Below, piece after piece: positions 25,402 to 33,342 of a stretch of 41,639 nucleotides of DNA. The notes under the pieces were generated by a model that worked only from the letters and a program-made list of their open reading frames with translations, ran no database searches and had not been told where the DNA came from. Both the position numbers and the translations under genes were made by a program. How positions within the stretch are numbered: position 1 is the stretch's first letter; each line of letters opens with the position of its first letter. The stretch is from Bacillota bacterium (GTDB lineage Bacteria; Bacillota; Clostridia; Lachnospirales; Lachnospiraceae), in assembly GCA_023386815.1 (NCBI GenBank), contig JAEWIZ010000012.1, positions 1 to 41,639 on the forward strand. Reading direction: 5' to 3'.

Positions 25402-25621
25402 CAAAAAGTCTTCTCCGCAGTTACCTTCTACAGGTATCCCTCTAAAGGCACACACCGCAATATGGTCAACTGCTCCAATGCTACTTGGAACCATATTAGG
25501 AAGCCACTCCTCTGATATTTTCAGGTATTCCCTTCGATAATGACATGATTCAGTTATATTAAAACCGGCTCGCCTTTCCCTCAGCGACTGCAAAACTTAA
25601 CAGCAGGCATGTCTTCGCACA

Positions 25622-25690
25622 ATTGTACATTGTAATCTGGCTTCATCATCGAATTCGGATGTGTGGTCTATGTAATTTTCAATGTACAAT
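25622..25690. repeat. ATTGTACATTG inverted repeat pair
   Basis: ATTGTACATTG (25622-25632) returns as CAATGTACAAT (25680-25690), perfect over 11 bp with 47 bp between. The enclosed sequence encodes nothing obvious. It could be two operators in opposite orientation or the stem of an RNA. Confidence 0.5.
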
Positions 25691-25835
25691 GAAAGAACTT
25701 AACTTCTGTTCTTCACCTTTCTTTGGACATGATTTATTGGGATGGCCACATAAAAATAAATATTTTTTCAAACATTTAAAAACAGCTTGCTGCAAAATAT
25801 AAGCATATGCGTTACGTAATTCAGTATTTACACGC

Positions 25836-25883
25836 AAAAAGCACTGTCTAAGGTTTGAAATTTCCTTTGACAGTGCTTTTTTG
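25836..25883. terminator. Strong bidirectional terminator-like hairpin
   Basis: AAAAAGCACTGTC (25836-25848) pairs with GACAGTGCTTTTT (25869-25881), and an inner AAGG/CCTT extends the stem. A and T runs flank it on both sides, so it can stop transcription from either direction. No adjacent gene is intact, which suggests a gene was lost here. Confidence 0.65.
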
Positions 25884-26232
25884 TATCTTCTTATTTTATT
25901 TTTATTACCACATATATTATATTAAATGGTTGATTCAAGTTATCTTCTACGTCGGTCTCTTTCATTATCTTAACATCTTAGCATTTGCACCTATACCATA
26001 GAATTTATTGAAGTATACTTTTACTGATTGATTATAATGTCATAAGTACCCTTTCTCACGGTTTCATTATAGGTAAAGGTCATGTCGACGATGAATTAAT
26101 CATTAAGACACCAATAAATGTAGATTTCGGTGTAGTTGTGCGCAAATTGGAAGAAGCCCTGTCTGGATTGAAGGACTGCTGCTAAGAGCCGATGGGTATG
26201 AGTCAAGATTTTATAAGGGTAATAAATAAAAA

Positions 26233-26267
26233 ACACCATCAAAGGATTTTACTTCCCTGACGGTGCT
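26233..26267 (-). terminator. Hairpin after the CxxC small protein gene
   Basis: CACCATCAAAGGA and TCCCTGACGGTG pair imperfectly (G-T pairs) in the span 26234-26265, followed on the minus strand by TTTTTTATT. It starts a few bases after the stop at 26273. Confidence 0.5.
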
Positions 26268-26272
26268 TAGTG

Positions 26273-26449
26273 TTATCTTATTGTTAGATTTCCCTCATCA
26301 TTTAATTTATACAATAATATATTTTGGCTTGTAATTTCTGAATGACCCTCTTGGCCACAATATGGACATACAGCATATTCTCTTTCTTTTCCACCAGCAT
26401 AAACAGTTCTCCACAATTCATATCCATACTTCTTACCATATTTTTTCAT
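26273..26449 (-). CDS. 58-aa basic protein with one CxxC motif
   Basis: The frame from the ATG at 26449 starts 14 nt after the stop of the 211-residue gene. It begins MKKYGKKYGYELWRTVYAGG and has CPYCGQEGH at 28-36, a possible zinc site with two Cys and one His, then ITSQNILLYKLNDEGNLTIR. The ribosome binding site is weak, so it may rely on coupling. A terminator follows directly. Function unknown. Confidence 0.5.
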   Translation of the reverse strand: MKKYGKKYGYELWRTVYAGGKEREYAVCPYCGQEGHSEITSQNILLYKLNDEGNLTIR

Positions 26450-26463
26450 TCTATTATAGTCGA

Positions 26464-27099
26464 TTAAATCATCACATTATTTTCTTCTGCCGATGGCAAA
26501 TAGAACAATTTTCCATCTTTTGCTACGAGTCTTACATTCTCTTGAAATAAATCATTATTTACTGCCGGTGCTTCAATAATCTTGCCATCTGCCTGATGTT
26601 CAATTAAAGCAACCGTTTTTCCAGACACCTTTTTGTAATTGAAGTCATCATTGATTACACCAAGCGCACCCATAAAAAATCCTTCAACACCTTGTCTCTT
26701 TCTACGGCTCTCATCCATACTAATCTGGAACTTCTCTTTATTTCCATTATGCCAATCTGTCATTTTTTTTAAAGCTCCTTCAGATTGTTTCGCATATGGC
26801 AAATATAAAGCAAAACTGTTTTCTCTTGATATAGCTCCGAGATTTAATGCATAGGACAAATCAGAAATCTTATACATGATTTCAAGTAATATCTGCTGAT
26901 ACTGATACCACGTCTCTGCTTCTGCAACTAATTTTTCATATTCATCATAATCAAGGTCTTTTTTTCCTGTGATTTCCTGTAATGATAAATTAACCTGCCC
27001 AAGTAGCTGTGCACATTCATGTTCCAATGCCTTTAGATGGGTTAATTCTCTGTTTCGAAGTTCATTATTCTCTACTGTTTCCACTTGCGTCGGGTTCAC
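26464..27099 (-). CDS. Hypothetical helical protein of the second recombinase element
   Basis: 211 residues from a GTG at 27099. The N-terminal 110 residues are helical with coiled-coil character (LRNRELTHLKALEHECAQLL, DYDEYEKLVAEAETWYQYQQ). The C-terminal part has beta strands (KTVALIEHQADGKIIEAPAV, VRLVAKDGKLFYLP). No family recognised. The frame upstream of GTG is closed by a stop five codons before, and the start has no clear ribosome binding site; it overlaps the end of the 53-aa gene by 35 nt, so it is probably translated by re-initiation. It is in the same minus-strand unit as the truncated recombinase. Confidence 0.6.
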   Translation of the reverse strand: MNPTQVETVENNELRNRELTHLKALEHECAQLLGQVNLSLQEITGKKDLDYDEYEKLVAEAETWYQYQQILLEIMYKISDLSYALNLGAISRENSFALYLPYAKQSEGALKKMTDWHNGNKEKFQISMDESRRKRQGVEGFFMGALGVINDDFNYKKVSGKTVALIEHQADGKIIEAPAVNNDLFQENVRLVAKDGKLFYLPSAEENNVMI

Positions 27100-27226
27100 A
27101 ATTAGGGAAGTTATTATCTACGTCGTCCTGCCAATTTAGGCACATATCAGATTGCTCTGGTGCCTCATTAGAAAGACGCTCTAGGTTGCTATCATTACCA
27201 TCCAATAAGTCGTTTTGAGTGCTCAT
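27065..27226 (-). CDS. 53-aa acidic protein, counterpart of the Cys-rich protein at 21985-22155
   Basis: The ATG at 27226 starts 40 nt after the stop of the second recombinase. It encodes MSTQNDLLDGNDSNLERLSN and ends NCEPDASGNSRE. It matches the 56-aa protein in position, length, acidity, the MC at 28-29 and a QDD stretch, but only two Cys remain and the CxxC pairs are lost. It overlaps the 211-residue gene in another frame. Confidence 0.5.
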   Translation of the reverse strand: MSTQNDLLDGNDSNLERLSNEAPEQSDMCLNWQDDVDNNFPNCEPDASGNSRE

Positions 27227-27265
27227 TTTAAACAGCCCTTTCTTCTTATTGAATAATAATTGTTA

Positions 27266-28660
27266 TTAGCTTATTTGCTTATGCAAATTCTTGTATCGCT
27301 TCCTTGCATCTGATATTGAAAAATCTGCAAGTCCTTTCAGTACAAAAGTGATTTTGTATGGATCAGATTTCCCATCTTCACCCACCTCACCAATAATAAC
27401 TTTTTTTACGATACTTTCAAATACAGCACGATCAAATCTATCCATTATCTTAACTTCAGAAATTCGTGCCCTTATTTCCTTCATTCTTTTACCAACATCT
27501 TTCTTAGCCGCTTCATTTTCAATCAAAATCTGCTGCTCCTGCTTAGTCTGACTGATTTTCCGTGTAAATTCATCAAATCTTTCATCATAAGCCTCTTTTG
27601 AAATTTTATCATCAAGCAACATGTCAGTCAATTTCTTTCGCTTGGCTTCCACTGTTGCCAGACTCTTATCAACACGTTTTAGTCTATCACTATTATCTGT
27701 ACTAGATAACTCAATCTCAATAGATTCTAATACTGACTCTAGGATATCATCAAAATTATCCGCCAATAATTGAAAGGATTCTACGAAAGCATTTTCAAGA
27801 ATAGATTCATCAATAGCTTTACTATCAGGACAACTAGCCTTTCCCTTATTTGCAGCCGTTCTACATACCCAAACCGGTTTTTTATGTTGTGTATCCTGAT
27901 GATGTGATCTTCTTGAAAATTTTGTTCCGCAATACGCACATTCACACATGCTACTAAAGGCAAATTTACGTGATTGCTTTTCCCTTGTTCCTTCTATAAT
28001 ACTTGTATTCTTGCCATATCTGCTCTTACGAATTTCTTGAGCCATATTCCACTCTTCCTCAGATACGATGGCTTCATGATGATTTTTAATATAAAACTGA
28101 TCTTCTTCACCCATATTATCAAGCCTGCGTTTAGTAAGTGGATCTACTGTAAAAGTCTTGCCTAGAAGTAAATCTCCTTTATATTTCTCGTTCGAAATAA
28201 TTCCTCTTATGCCACTGTCAGTCCATTTAACGATACCTTTCTTGTTTTTCTTACCTAATCTGGTCAAATCTTTTGCTATAGTGTAGGCACCATATCCTTG
28301 ATTATAACGATTGAAAATCCACCGAACAATATCAGCCTCCTCTTCGTTCATGCTAAGTGACTTATCTTCCTGATGATAATAATATCCCAGACAACCATTA
28401 AATCCTAATAATTCACCGCGTTTCATTTTCATCTTGAGTCCCATTTTTGTATTGGCTGATAAAGATTCAACTTCATTCTGTGCCAGTGTGCTTAATAATG
28501 CCAATGCCATTTCGCTTTCCATCGAAAGAGTATTAATATTCTCTTTCTCAAAAATAATCGCAACATTCTTCTCTTTTAGCATACGCACATACTGTAACGT
28601 ATCAACAAGATTACGTGAAAATCTAGAAATAGATTTTGTTAGAACGATTAGCAGCAACAT
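27266..28660 (-). pseudogene. Serine recombinase lacking its catalytic N-terminus
   Basis: 464 codons are open. The frame starts MLLLIVLTKSISRFSRN, aligning from residue about 101 of the intact recombinase at 22202-23884; the part with the catalytic Ser and first 100 residues is gone. The rest is complete: Recombinase domain, zinc ribbon (CECAYCGTKFSRR), coiled coil and C-terminus. The upstream DNA is instead the 5' part of a nucleotidyltransferase gene on the same strand, so the start codon is only what the junction supplied. It should be inactive as a recombinase, though it could still bind DNA if expressed. Confidence 0.85.
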
Positions 28661-28928
28661 CTACATCACTTTCCTGTCTAACATTCGTATTATTAGCATA
28701 CGACCCCTGAATAAACAGCCTGATTTCAGCACTTGTTTCTTTATTTTTCATTGTTAATGAGTAATCATAGATATCAGTATATGATCTTGTAATTCCAGCT
28801 GGACCATCTTCATATCCAAATCCTTTCAATGCATCCCTGATCATTCCGATTGCACGCTTACACTTACTGTCTTCTGTGTCACTTAACGGTGCTTCGTATG
28901 ATATTATCATATCATCTGTAAATTTCAT
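28623..28928 (-). pseudogene. 5' fragment of a CBASS-type (CD-NTase/SMODS) nucleotidyltransferase
   Basis: The open frame of 101 codons starts at an ATG with AAGGATTATAATTT upstream. Residues 73-91 (FIQGSYANNTNVRQESDVDV) carry the GS...D-x-D core of DNA polymerase beta-like nucleotidyltransferases (G75-S76, D88, D90), in the form typical of CD-NTases of CBASS anti-phage systems. Right after DVDVA the sequence turns into recombinase DNA in another frame. The third catalytic Asp, the ligand-binding domain and any effector gene are missing, so this is an inactive stump. Confidence 0.7.
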
Positions 28929-30474
28929 AAATTATAATCCTTATCTTGTTAATTCACCAATATATAACAAGATCATAACAAGACAATCCTCGTATTATAA
29001 AAACGATGAGTATAGAAGTATGCTAGATTTTATTTACACATTAAATAACCAAGGTTTTGCTGTTCAGGAAGGAAGTATCACATATATCGACATATTGAAC
29101 TTATGCAGTGAAGGTAAAGTTGATTCAGCTTTAGGCAACAATGTGGGTGCTCCATATGCAATCTGCCTGCTTCCGCCAGCCCTCGATCAGGAACCTTCTC
29201 AAGGACAACAGCCTCCAATCGGATACAATCCTAACAACCCCAATAATTATCCGGCTAATTTAGATTATATAGCTCCGGGATTTTCCTCTAAAATGCGACC
29301 TGACGAGGCTATCGTAATAATCGGAAGAACTCCTCCACCCGCCTTATATTATAGTTTCCGGAGTTATCTTGGATTTGTTCCGGATCAACCGGATAAAGAC
29401 TACAGCGAATATATTACAGCCGGTAATGAATTTACAGGTTTATATCATATGCTTTTTGCCAGTCTGGGTGATCAATTAAATAATTATAATCTCTGGACAG
29501 TTAACACTCCCAAAGGAATACCTGGCTTTCCATATAATAGCTCAACAATCATTATTAGTACTGCTGACAAAGGTATGAATAACCAAATCCGTAATGCTCT
29601 ATCCACAGCCGGTTATAACCCAGATATTATGAATGATGACAATATTCCATTGGAGTTGGTGAACATGGGACTGGAAAGGGGAAAGGATAGCTTTATCTAT
29701 ATGATGAGGATTGCATTATGGGCTAATCAAAGTATCGGCAGCTGGTATCTTAATAACATTAATAACTTCTTTAAGATATTTCGCATTACACCGATTATCC
29801 CTCTCACTGATTGTAACCCTTGGCCTGTACCAACCCTTAAATTCAGAGAAACAGGCGTAACTGAGTATCAGGTTGTACCTAACTGCAGGAATGATCTTGA
29901 TAACCTACGAAATGAGATCTTTAATAAATATAGAGGTATTGAGTTCGATGCTATAGACTTGGACTTTACAATTGGAATTCCGGATAATTACAATGCTATA
30001 TTACGGGATTTTAATGTATATGGAGACAATAGAGATGCGGTCTATTTTAAAACAGAAGATTTCAGGTTAACAAGTGATGATGATTTTGTGATCATTTATG
30101 GCATCAACCATGAACGTACCGGAAAAGCAATCTATTCGAATGCAAGTTTTTACGGAGTCGAGTTGTTTAATGGAGTCGCCGGGGCCTATAGTACGGTTCA
30201 ATTTCCGGATACTGCTGATCCTTTTTTCCCTGAAGGATATGAAAACTCCGCTTACTATTATGTATATAAAATGGCAAGAAAGGCTGATGAAGATAATGTT
30301 GTTATCATTCCCTATAGCTCAGGGAACCCTCTGGGAAAAGCATATGGTGTTGATAATAATCAGGATGTTCGTATCGTCTTTCGAGTATATTTAGACCAAA
30401 TCGCCATGGTTGGCCCTTATGTCTTTGACATCATCTGGGACCGTGCTATTCTCTTTTCAAAAAAACAGCACTAA
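28876..30474 (+). CDS. Hypothetical protein, 5' truncated
   Basis: The open frame gives up to 532 residues. The first 30 codons lie antisense to the nucleotidyltransferase stump and have no ribosome binding site, so genuine coding probably begins near 28980; the first internal ATG is at 29020. The protein has no signal peptide or transmembrane segment and is rich in Tyr, Asn, Pro and Asp, with stretches such as PDEAIVIIGRTPP, YYSFRSYLGFVPDQPDKDYS and ARKADEDNVVIIPYSSGNPL. I do not recognise the family. It lies at the edge of the mobile island with a terminator behind it, so an event there seems to have removed its promoter and start. Confidence 0.6.
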   Translation: MSLNGASYDIIISSVNFINYNPYLVNSPIYNKIITRQSSYYKNDEYRSMLDFIYTLNNQGFAVQEGSITYIDILNLCSEGKVDSALGNNVGAPYAICLLPPALDQEPSQGQQPPIGYNPNNPNNYPANLDYIAPGFSSKMRPDEAIVIIGRTPPPALYYSFRSYLGFVPDQPDKDYSEYITAGNEFTGLYHMLFASLGDQLNNYNLWTVNTPKGIPGFPYNSSTIIISTADKGMNNQIRNALSTAGYNPDIMNDDNIPLELVNMGLERGKDSFIYMMRIALWANQSIGSWYLNNINNFFKIFRITPIIPLTDCNPWPVPTLKFRETGVTEYQVVPNCRNDLDNLRNEIFNKYRGIEFDAIDLDFTIGIPDNYNAILRDFNVYGDNRDAVYFKTEDFRLTSDDDFVIIYGINHERTGKAIYSNASFYGVELFNGVAGAYSTVQFPDTADPFFPEGYENSAYYYVYKMARKADEDNVVIIPYSSGNPLGKAYGVDNNQDVRIVFRVYLDQIAMVGPYVFDIIWDRAILFSKKQH

Positions 30475-30533
30475 AAACCTTGCCATCTTATATCGACAGT
30501 CGCAATAACTTTGACTCAAATTTTCATCTCAAT

Positions 30534-30573
30534 AAAAGACTAGCGATTTTTCGATTTCACTAGTCTTTTTATT
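30534..30573. terminator. Bidirectional terminator between convergent genes
   Basis: AAAAGACTAG (30534-30543) pairs with CTAGTCTTTT (30560-30569) and T or A runs flank both sides. It serves the plus-strand hypothetical gene ending at 30474 and the minus-strand lipoprotein gene ending at 30647. Confidence 0.75.
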
Positions 30574-30646
30574 TGGTACACTTACAAAAAGTAATAATAT
30601 TGTACTGCTTCTTCTCCCATACTTTATATGGGTCTTCTTCCCCCGA

Positions 30647-32455
30647 TTAGTTATTCAATGTCTCTAATAGCTTTTGATGGATCTGTGTTACCTTATCCGG
30701 ATTGTATTTATTAATAGCCTTTAAGTAAGCATTCCAATCAGTATCACTCGCAGGATCCCTGGTTCCCAGAACAAATGAAGGAATATTCTTGTAAGCAAAT
30801 TCCTTTACATTGCTACTTATCTTAGATGCTTCGCTTCCTTCTTCTGCTGTTAGCTGGGAATAGAATGAAGAATATAACATCCCTGTCTCGGTATATGCCT
30901 TCCATTCGGCCTGAGCATGATTCCAAGCTTCTGTCTTTGTCTTATCAATTAATTTATAACCATCAGGTAAACCTATCAGGCCAAGCTGTAAACGGTTCGC
31001 TATACACGCACTTTTTAAGGAATCGTCCTTCTTTAAGAGATCATTATATTCAACTTCTTGAATACCCTCTGAATTCATGGTAACGGTATAGCTTCCTTCT
31101 GTCAGACCATATTTTGTATAAAATTCATTTTTTGTAGTGTCATACTGTTCCTTATTTAATCCATAATTCAACAGAATATTTTTCTCATCATACAAAGAGT
31201 CAATGAATGAGCAAAGTGCAACCATATCCTTTTCGGCTGCTTTATCTGTTATAACCACAGCTTGCCCTTCCTGACCCATCTGGTAGAAAGCATAAGGCTG
31301 CACATTCTTCTGTGCTTCTGTTCCGTATAAGTCATTGATCGGAGGTCTAGCTGCATATACTACCATATCCTTGCTGTAGCCTTCCTCGGTTGCAAGTTTA
31401 CCTATTAGTTCTGACTCAATACCGATCCAAAGGCCAACCTTACCCTGACGAACCTTAGTATCGTCAATCTTATAAAACATATCACTTGCATGCTCCGGGA
31501 ACGCTGTATCAATCCAGCCGTTTTTATACCACTGATTTACTGTCTTAAGGTAAGTCCGGAAATTATCACTTGTTAAACCTAATTCTATTTTATCTTTGTT
31601 CTTATACCAGATAGAACCACCGCCGCCAAATGAACTGACCAGGAACCCTGCAGGGTCGAAGCCGCCATGGCTAAGACTCATGCAGTAACCGTCTTTGATA
31701 CCCTCTTCTTTGAGAGCGGTTTTGAAAATATTAAACATCCATTCCCAGTCACTGAGATAGATAGGATCGGAACCTCCGCTTGGAAATACAACATTATCTT
31801 CCCAACTGGTCATGTCATAGGTTCCATCTGGATTTGTTACCGTGTACTTACCGTTGAAAGTAGAGCCGTCCATAGGATTTTTTCCGTATTTAATAATCCA
31901 GTCACGGCGATATTCATAACCGCACCATTGTTCTAACGTACTGGGATAATGATAATTATATAGCTGAATATATTTCTTTTCTCCATTCACCAAATTAGTA
32001 GCTGTAACTTTTAAATCAGGATGTGCTTCCAGATAAGCTATGTAATTCGGCATATATTTCTCCACATATGGTGTCAGATCCTGTATGACTCCCTCTTCAT
32101 AAAGATCAACAATTGACCCTGAATACAAGGCTATATCCATCATATCAGTATAGTCTCCTGTTGAGATCATAGTAGTAAGGTTGTTCAGCTCTGATCCCGC
32201 GGGAGGTACTTTAAACTCAAAATTTATCTTGGTTGATTTTCCGTTTTCCCCTTTGTATTCTTTTGTCATCCTATATTGAATGACCGGATTTTCCGAATAA
32301 TCTGAATAATAGGTAGAATCCTTACCCTCCATCATCCACTAGGTATAAGAATGTCTAGAATCACTTCCGTCGGTTCCCCCTTCCCTTGAACAACCTGTAA
32401 ATGTAAAACTAAATAACGCAATAAGAATGCCATAAAAAAGTACTTTCTTGTTCAT
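30647..32455 (-). pseudogene. LplA/LipO-type sugar-binding lipoprotein gene interrupted by an in-frame TAG
   Basis: The true start is the ATG at 32455 (AGGAG upstream). It encodes a lipoprotein signal (MNKKVLFYGILIALFSFTFTGC) with a lipobox ending at C21, then a Ser/Gly linker. Codon 39 is TAG (32341-32339), in frame with the remaining 563 codons (reopening TGG ATG ATG GAG at 32338). The remainder is an extracellular solute-binding protein of the family that serves ABC importers of oligosaccharides. No ribosome binding site precedes the ATG pair, so the mature part would not be made without read-through, and without the signal it could not be exported. No ABC permease genes are in this locus. 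A sequencing error cannot be excluded. Confidence 0.8.
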
Positions 32456-32565
32456 CGTTTTTAATCTCCTCTCTTTTCATCCATTGTTCATACAGAAAGC
32501 TTATCCACATAAATAAGTTTTTCTGCTGTAAGTTACTTAAAATATTTGTGATTATGAATTACTAA

Positions 32566-33306
32566 TCAGGTGTAGATAAAAGCTTCTGCATTGGTGCAAT
32601 ATACAATATCATCTTTTCCGGCTATTGCGTCAAACAGCCGTTTTGCATAATCCCAGCCTCCGTTTTCGCATTTATAATCGAATTCATAAGCATGTCCCCA
32701 CATATATAGCAGAAGGTTATCATCGTCTGCTCTTGCAGCTTTAAACTTTTCAATGAGTGCAAGCGCATTTTTACTTAAGCAGGAACAAGTCGGACGGAGG
32801 TTCATCCGATTTTCCGGAAAATCAAATTTATTGCTCGGCAATACTCCTCGCGCATAAAGAATTCCTTTCTCCTTGAGGTAGCTTTGCACTGTTTCAGAGG
32901 TTGATCCATTGGCATATGCGTGGCCCATAATTTTCCGGCCAATCATTCTTTCCAAGGCTTGAATATCCAAATCTATAGATTCACGCATTTCAGCAGTGCC
33001 GATTCTTCCTAGAGGTTCATGTCTATAACTGTGTGATGCAATTTCCATATCTTGATAAACTTCCACGATTTCATTCTCCGGAATTCTGTTATGCGGAACA
33101 TAGGAAAATAGTTTCCCATGCTTCACTCCCTCTTCACAGTCCTGGAAAAAAAACTTTCCAAGGCCTTTTACCTCTCCCCGAGTTCCGAACAAACCGGAAT
33201 TTAGATTAAATGTTCCTTTCAGCCCGAATTCTTTCATGAGTTGTATGATTCTTTTATCCTGCTCGAGGCCGTCATCAAAACTTAATGTAAAATACTTTTT
33301 TCCCAT
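32566..33306 (-). CDS. Polysaccharide deacetylase (NodB/CE4 fold)
   Basis: 246 residues, with AAAGGAGACC before the ATG at 33306. Motif 1 is FTLSFDDGLEQD (two Asp, catalytic base and metal ligand), motif 2 is EIASHSYRH (metal-binding HxxxH), and MWGHAYEF near the end supplies the late His. It has no signal peptide, so it acts inside the cell, perhaps on imported oligosaccharides, in contrast to secreted cell-wall enzymes. It is 36 nt behind the GH2 gene, in the same operon, ahead of the broken lipoprotein gene. Confidence 0.88.
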   Translation of the reverse strand: MGKKYFTLSFDDGLEQDKRIIQLMKEFGLKGTFNLNSGLFGTRGEVKGLGKFFFQDCEEGVKHGKLFSYVPHNRIPENEIVEVYQDMEIASHSYRHEPLGRIGTAEMRESIDLDIQALERMIGRKIMGHAYANGSTSETVQSYLKEKGILYARGVLPSNKFDFPENRMNLRPTCSCLSKNALALIEKFKAARADDDNLLLYMWGHAYEFDYKCENGGWDYAKRLFDAIAGKDDIVYCTNAEAFIYT

Positions 33307-33342
33307 AACTGGTCTCCTTTCTATGTTACCAGAGGCAAGCGT

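Larger units (their letters stand above)
25294..26230. other. Gene-poor accessory stretch with inverted repeats
   Basis: No well-supported gene was found. It holds an 18-bp perfect inverted repeat (25351-25401), an 11-bp inverted repeat with 47-bp spacing (25622-25690), a strong terminator-like hairpin (25836-25881), and two remnants. One minus-strand frame (25381-25593, from TTG) has no ribosome binding site. One plus-strand frame (about 26025-26183) lacks a start and reads HGFIIGKGHVDDELIIKTPI then NVDFGVVVRKLEEALSGLKD, which looks like the C-terminus of a lost gene. Confidence 0.5.

Noticed and set aside
25381..25593. 70-codon minus-strand frame
   Set aside because: It starts from TTG without a ribosome binding site, contains one arm of the 18-bp inverted repeat and resembles no family I know.
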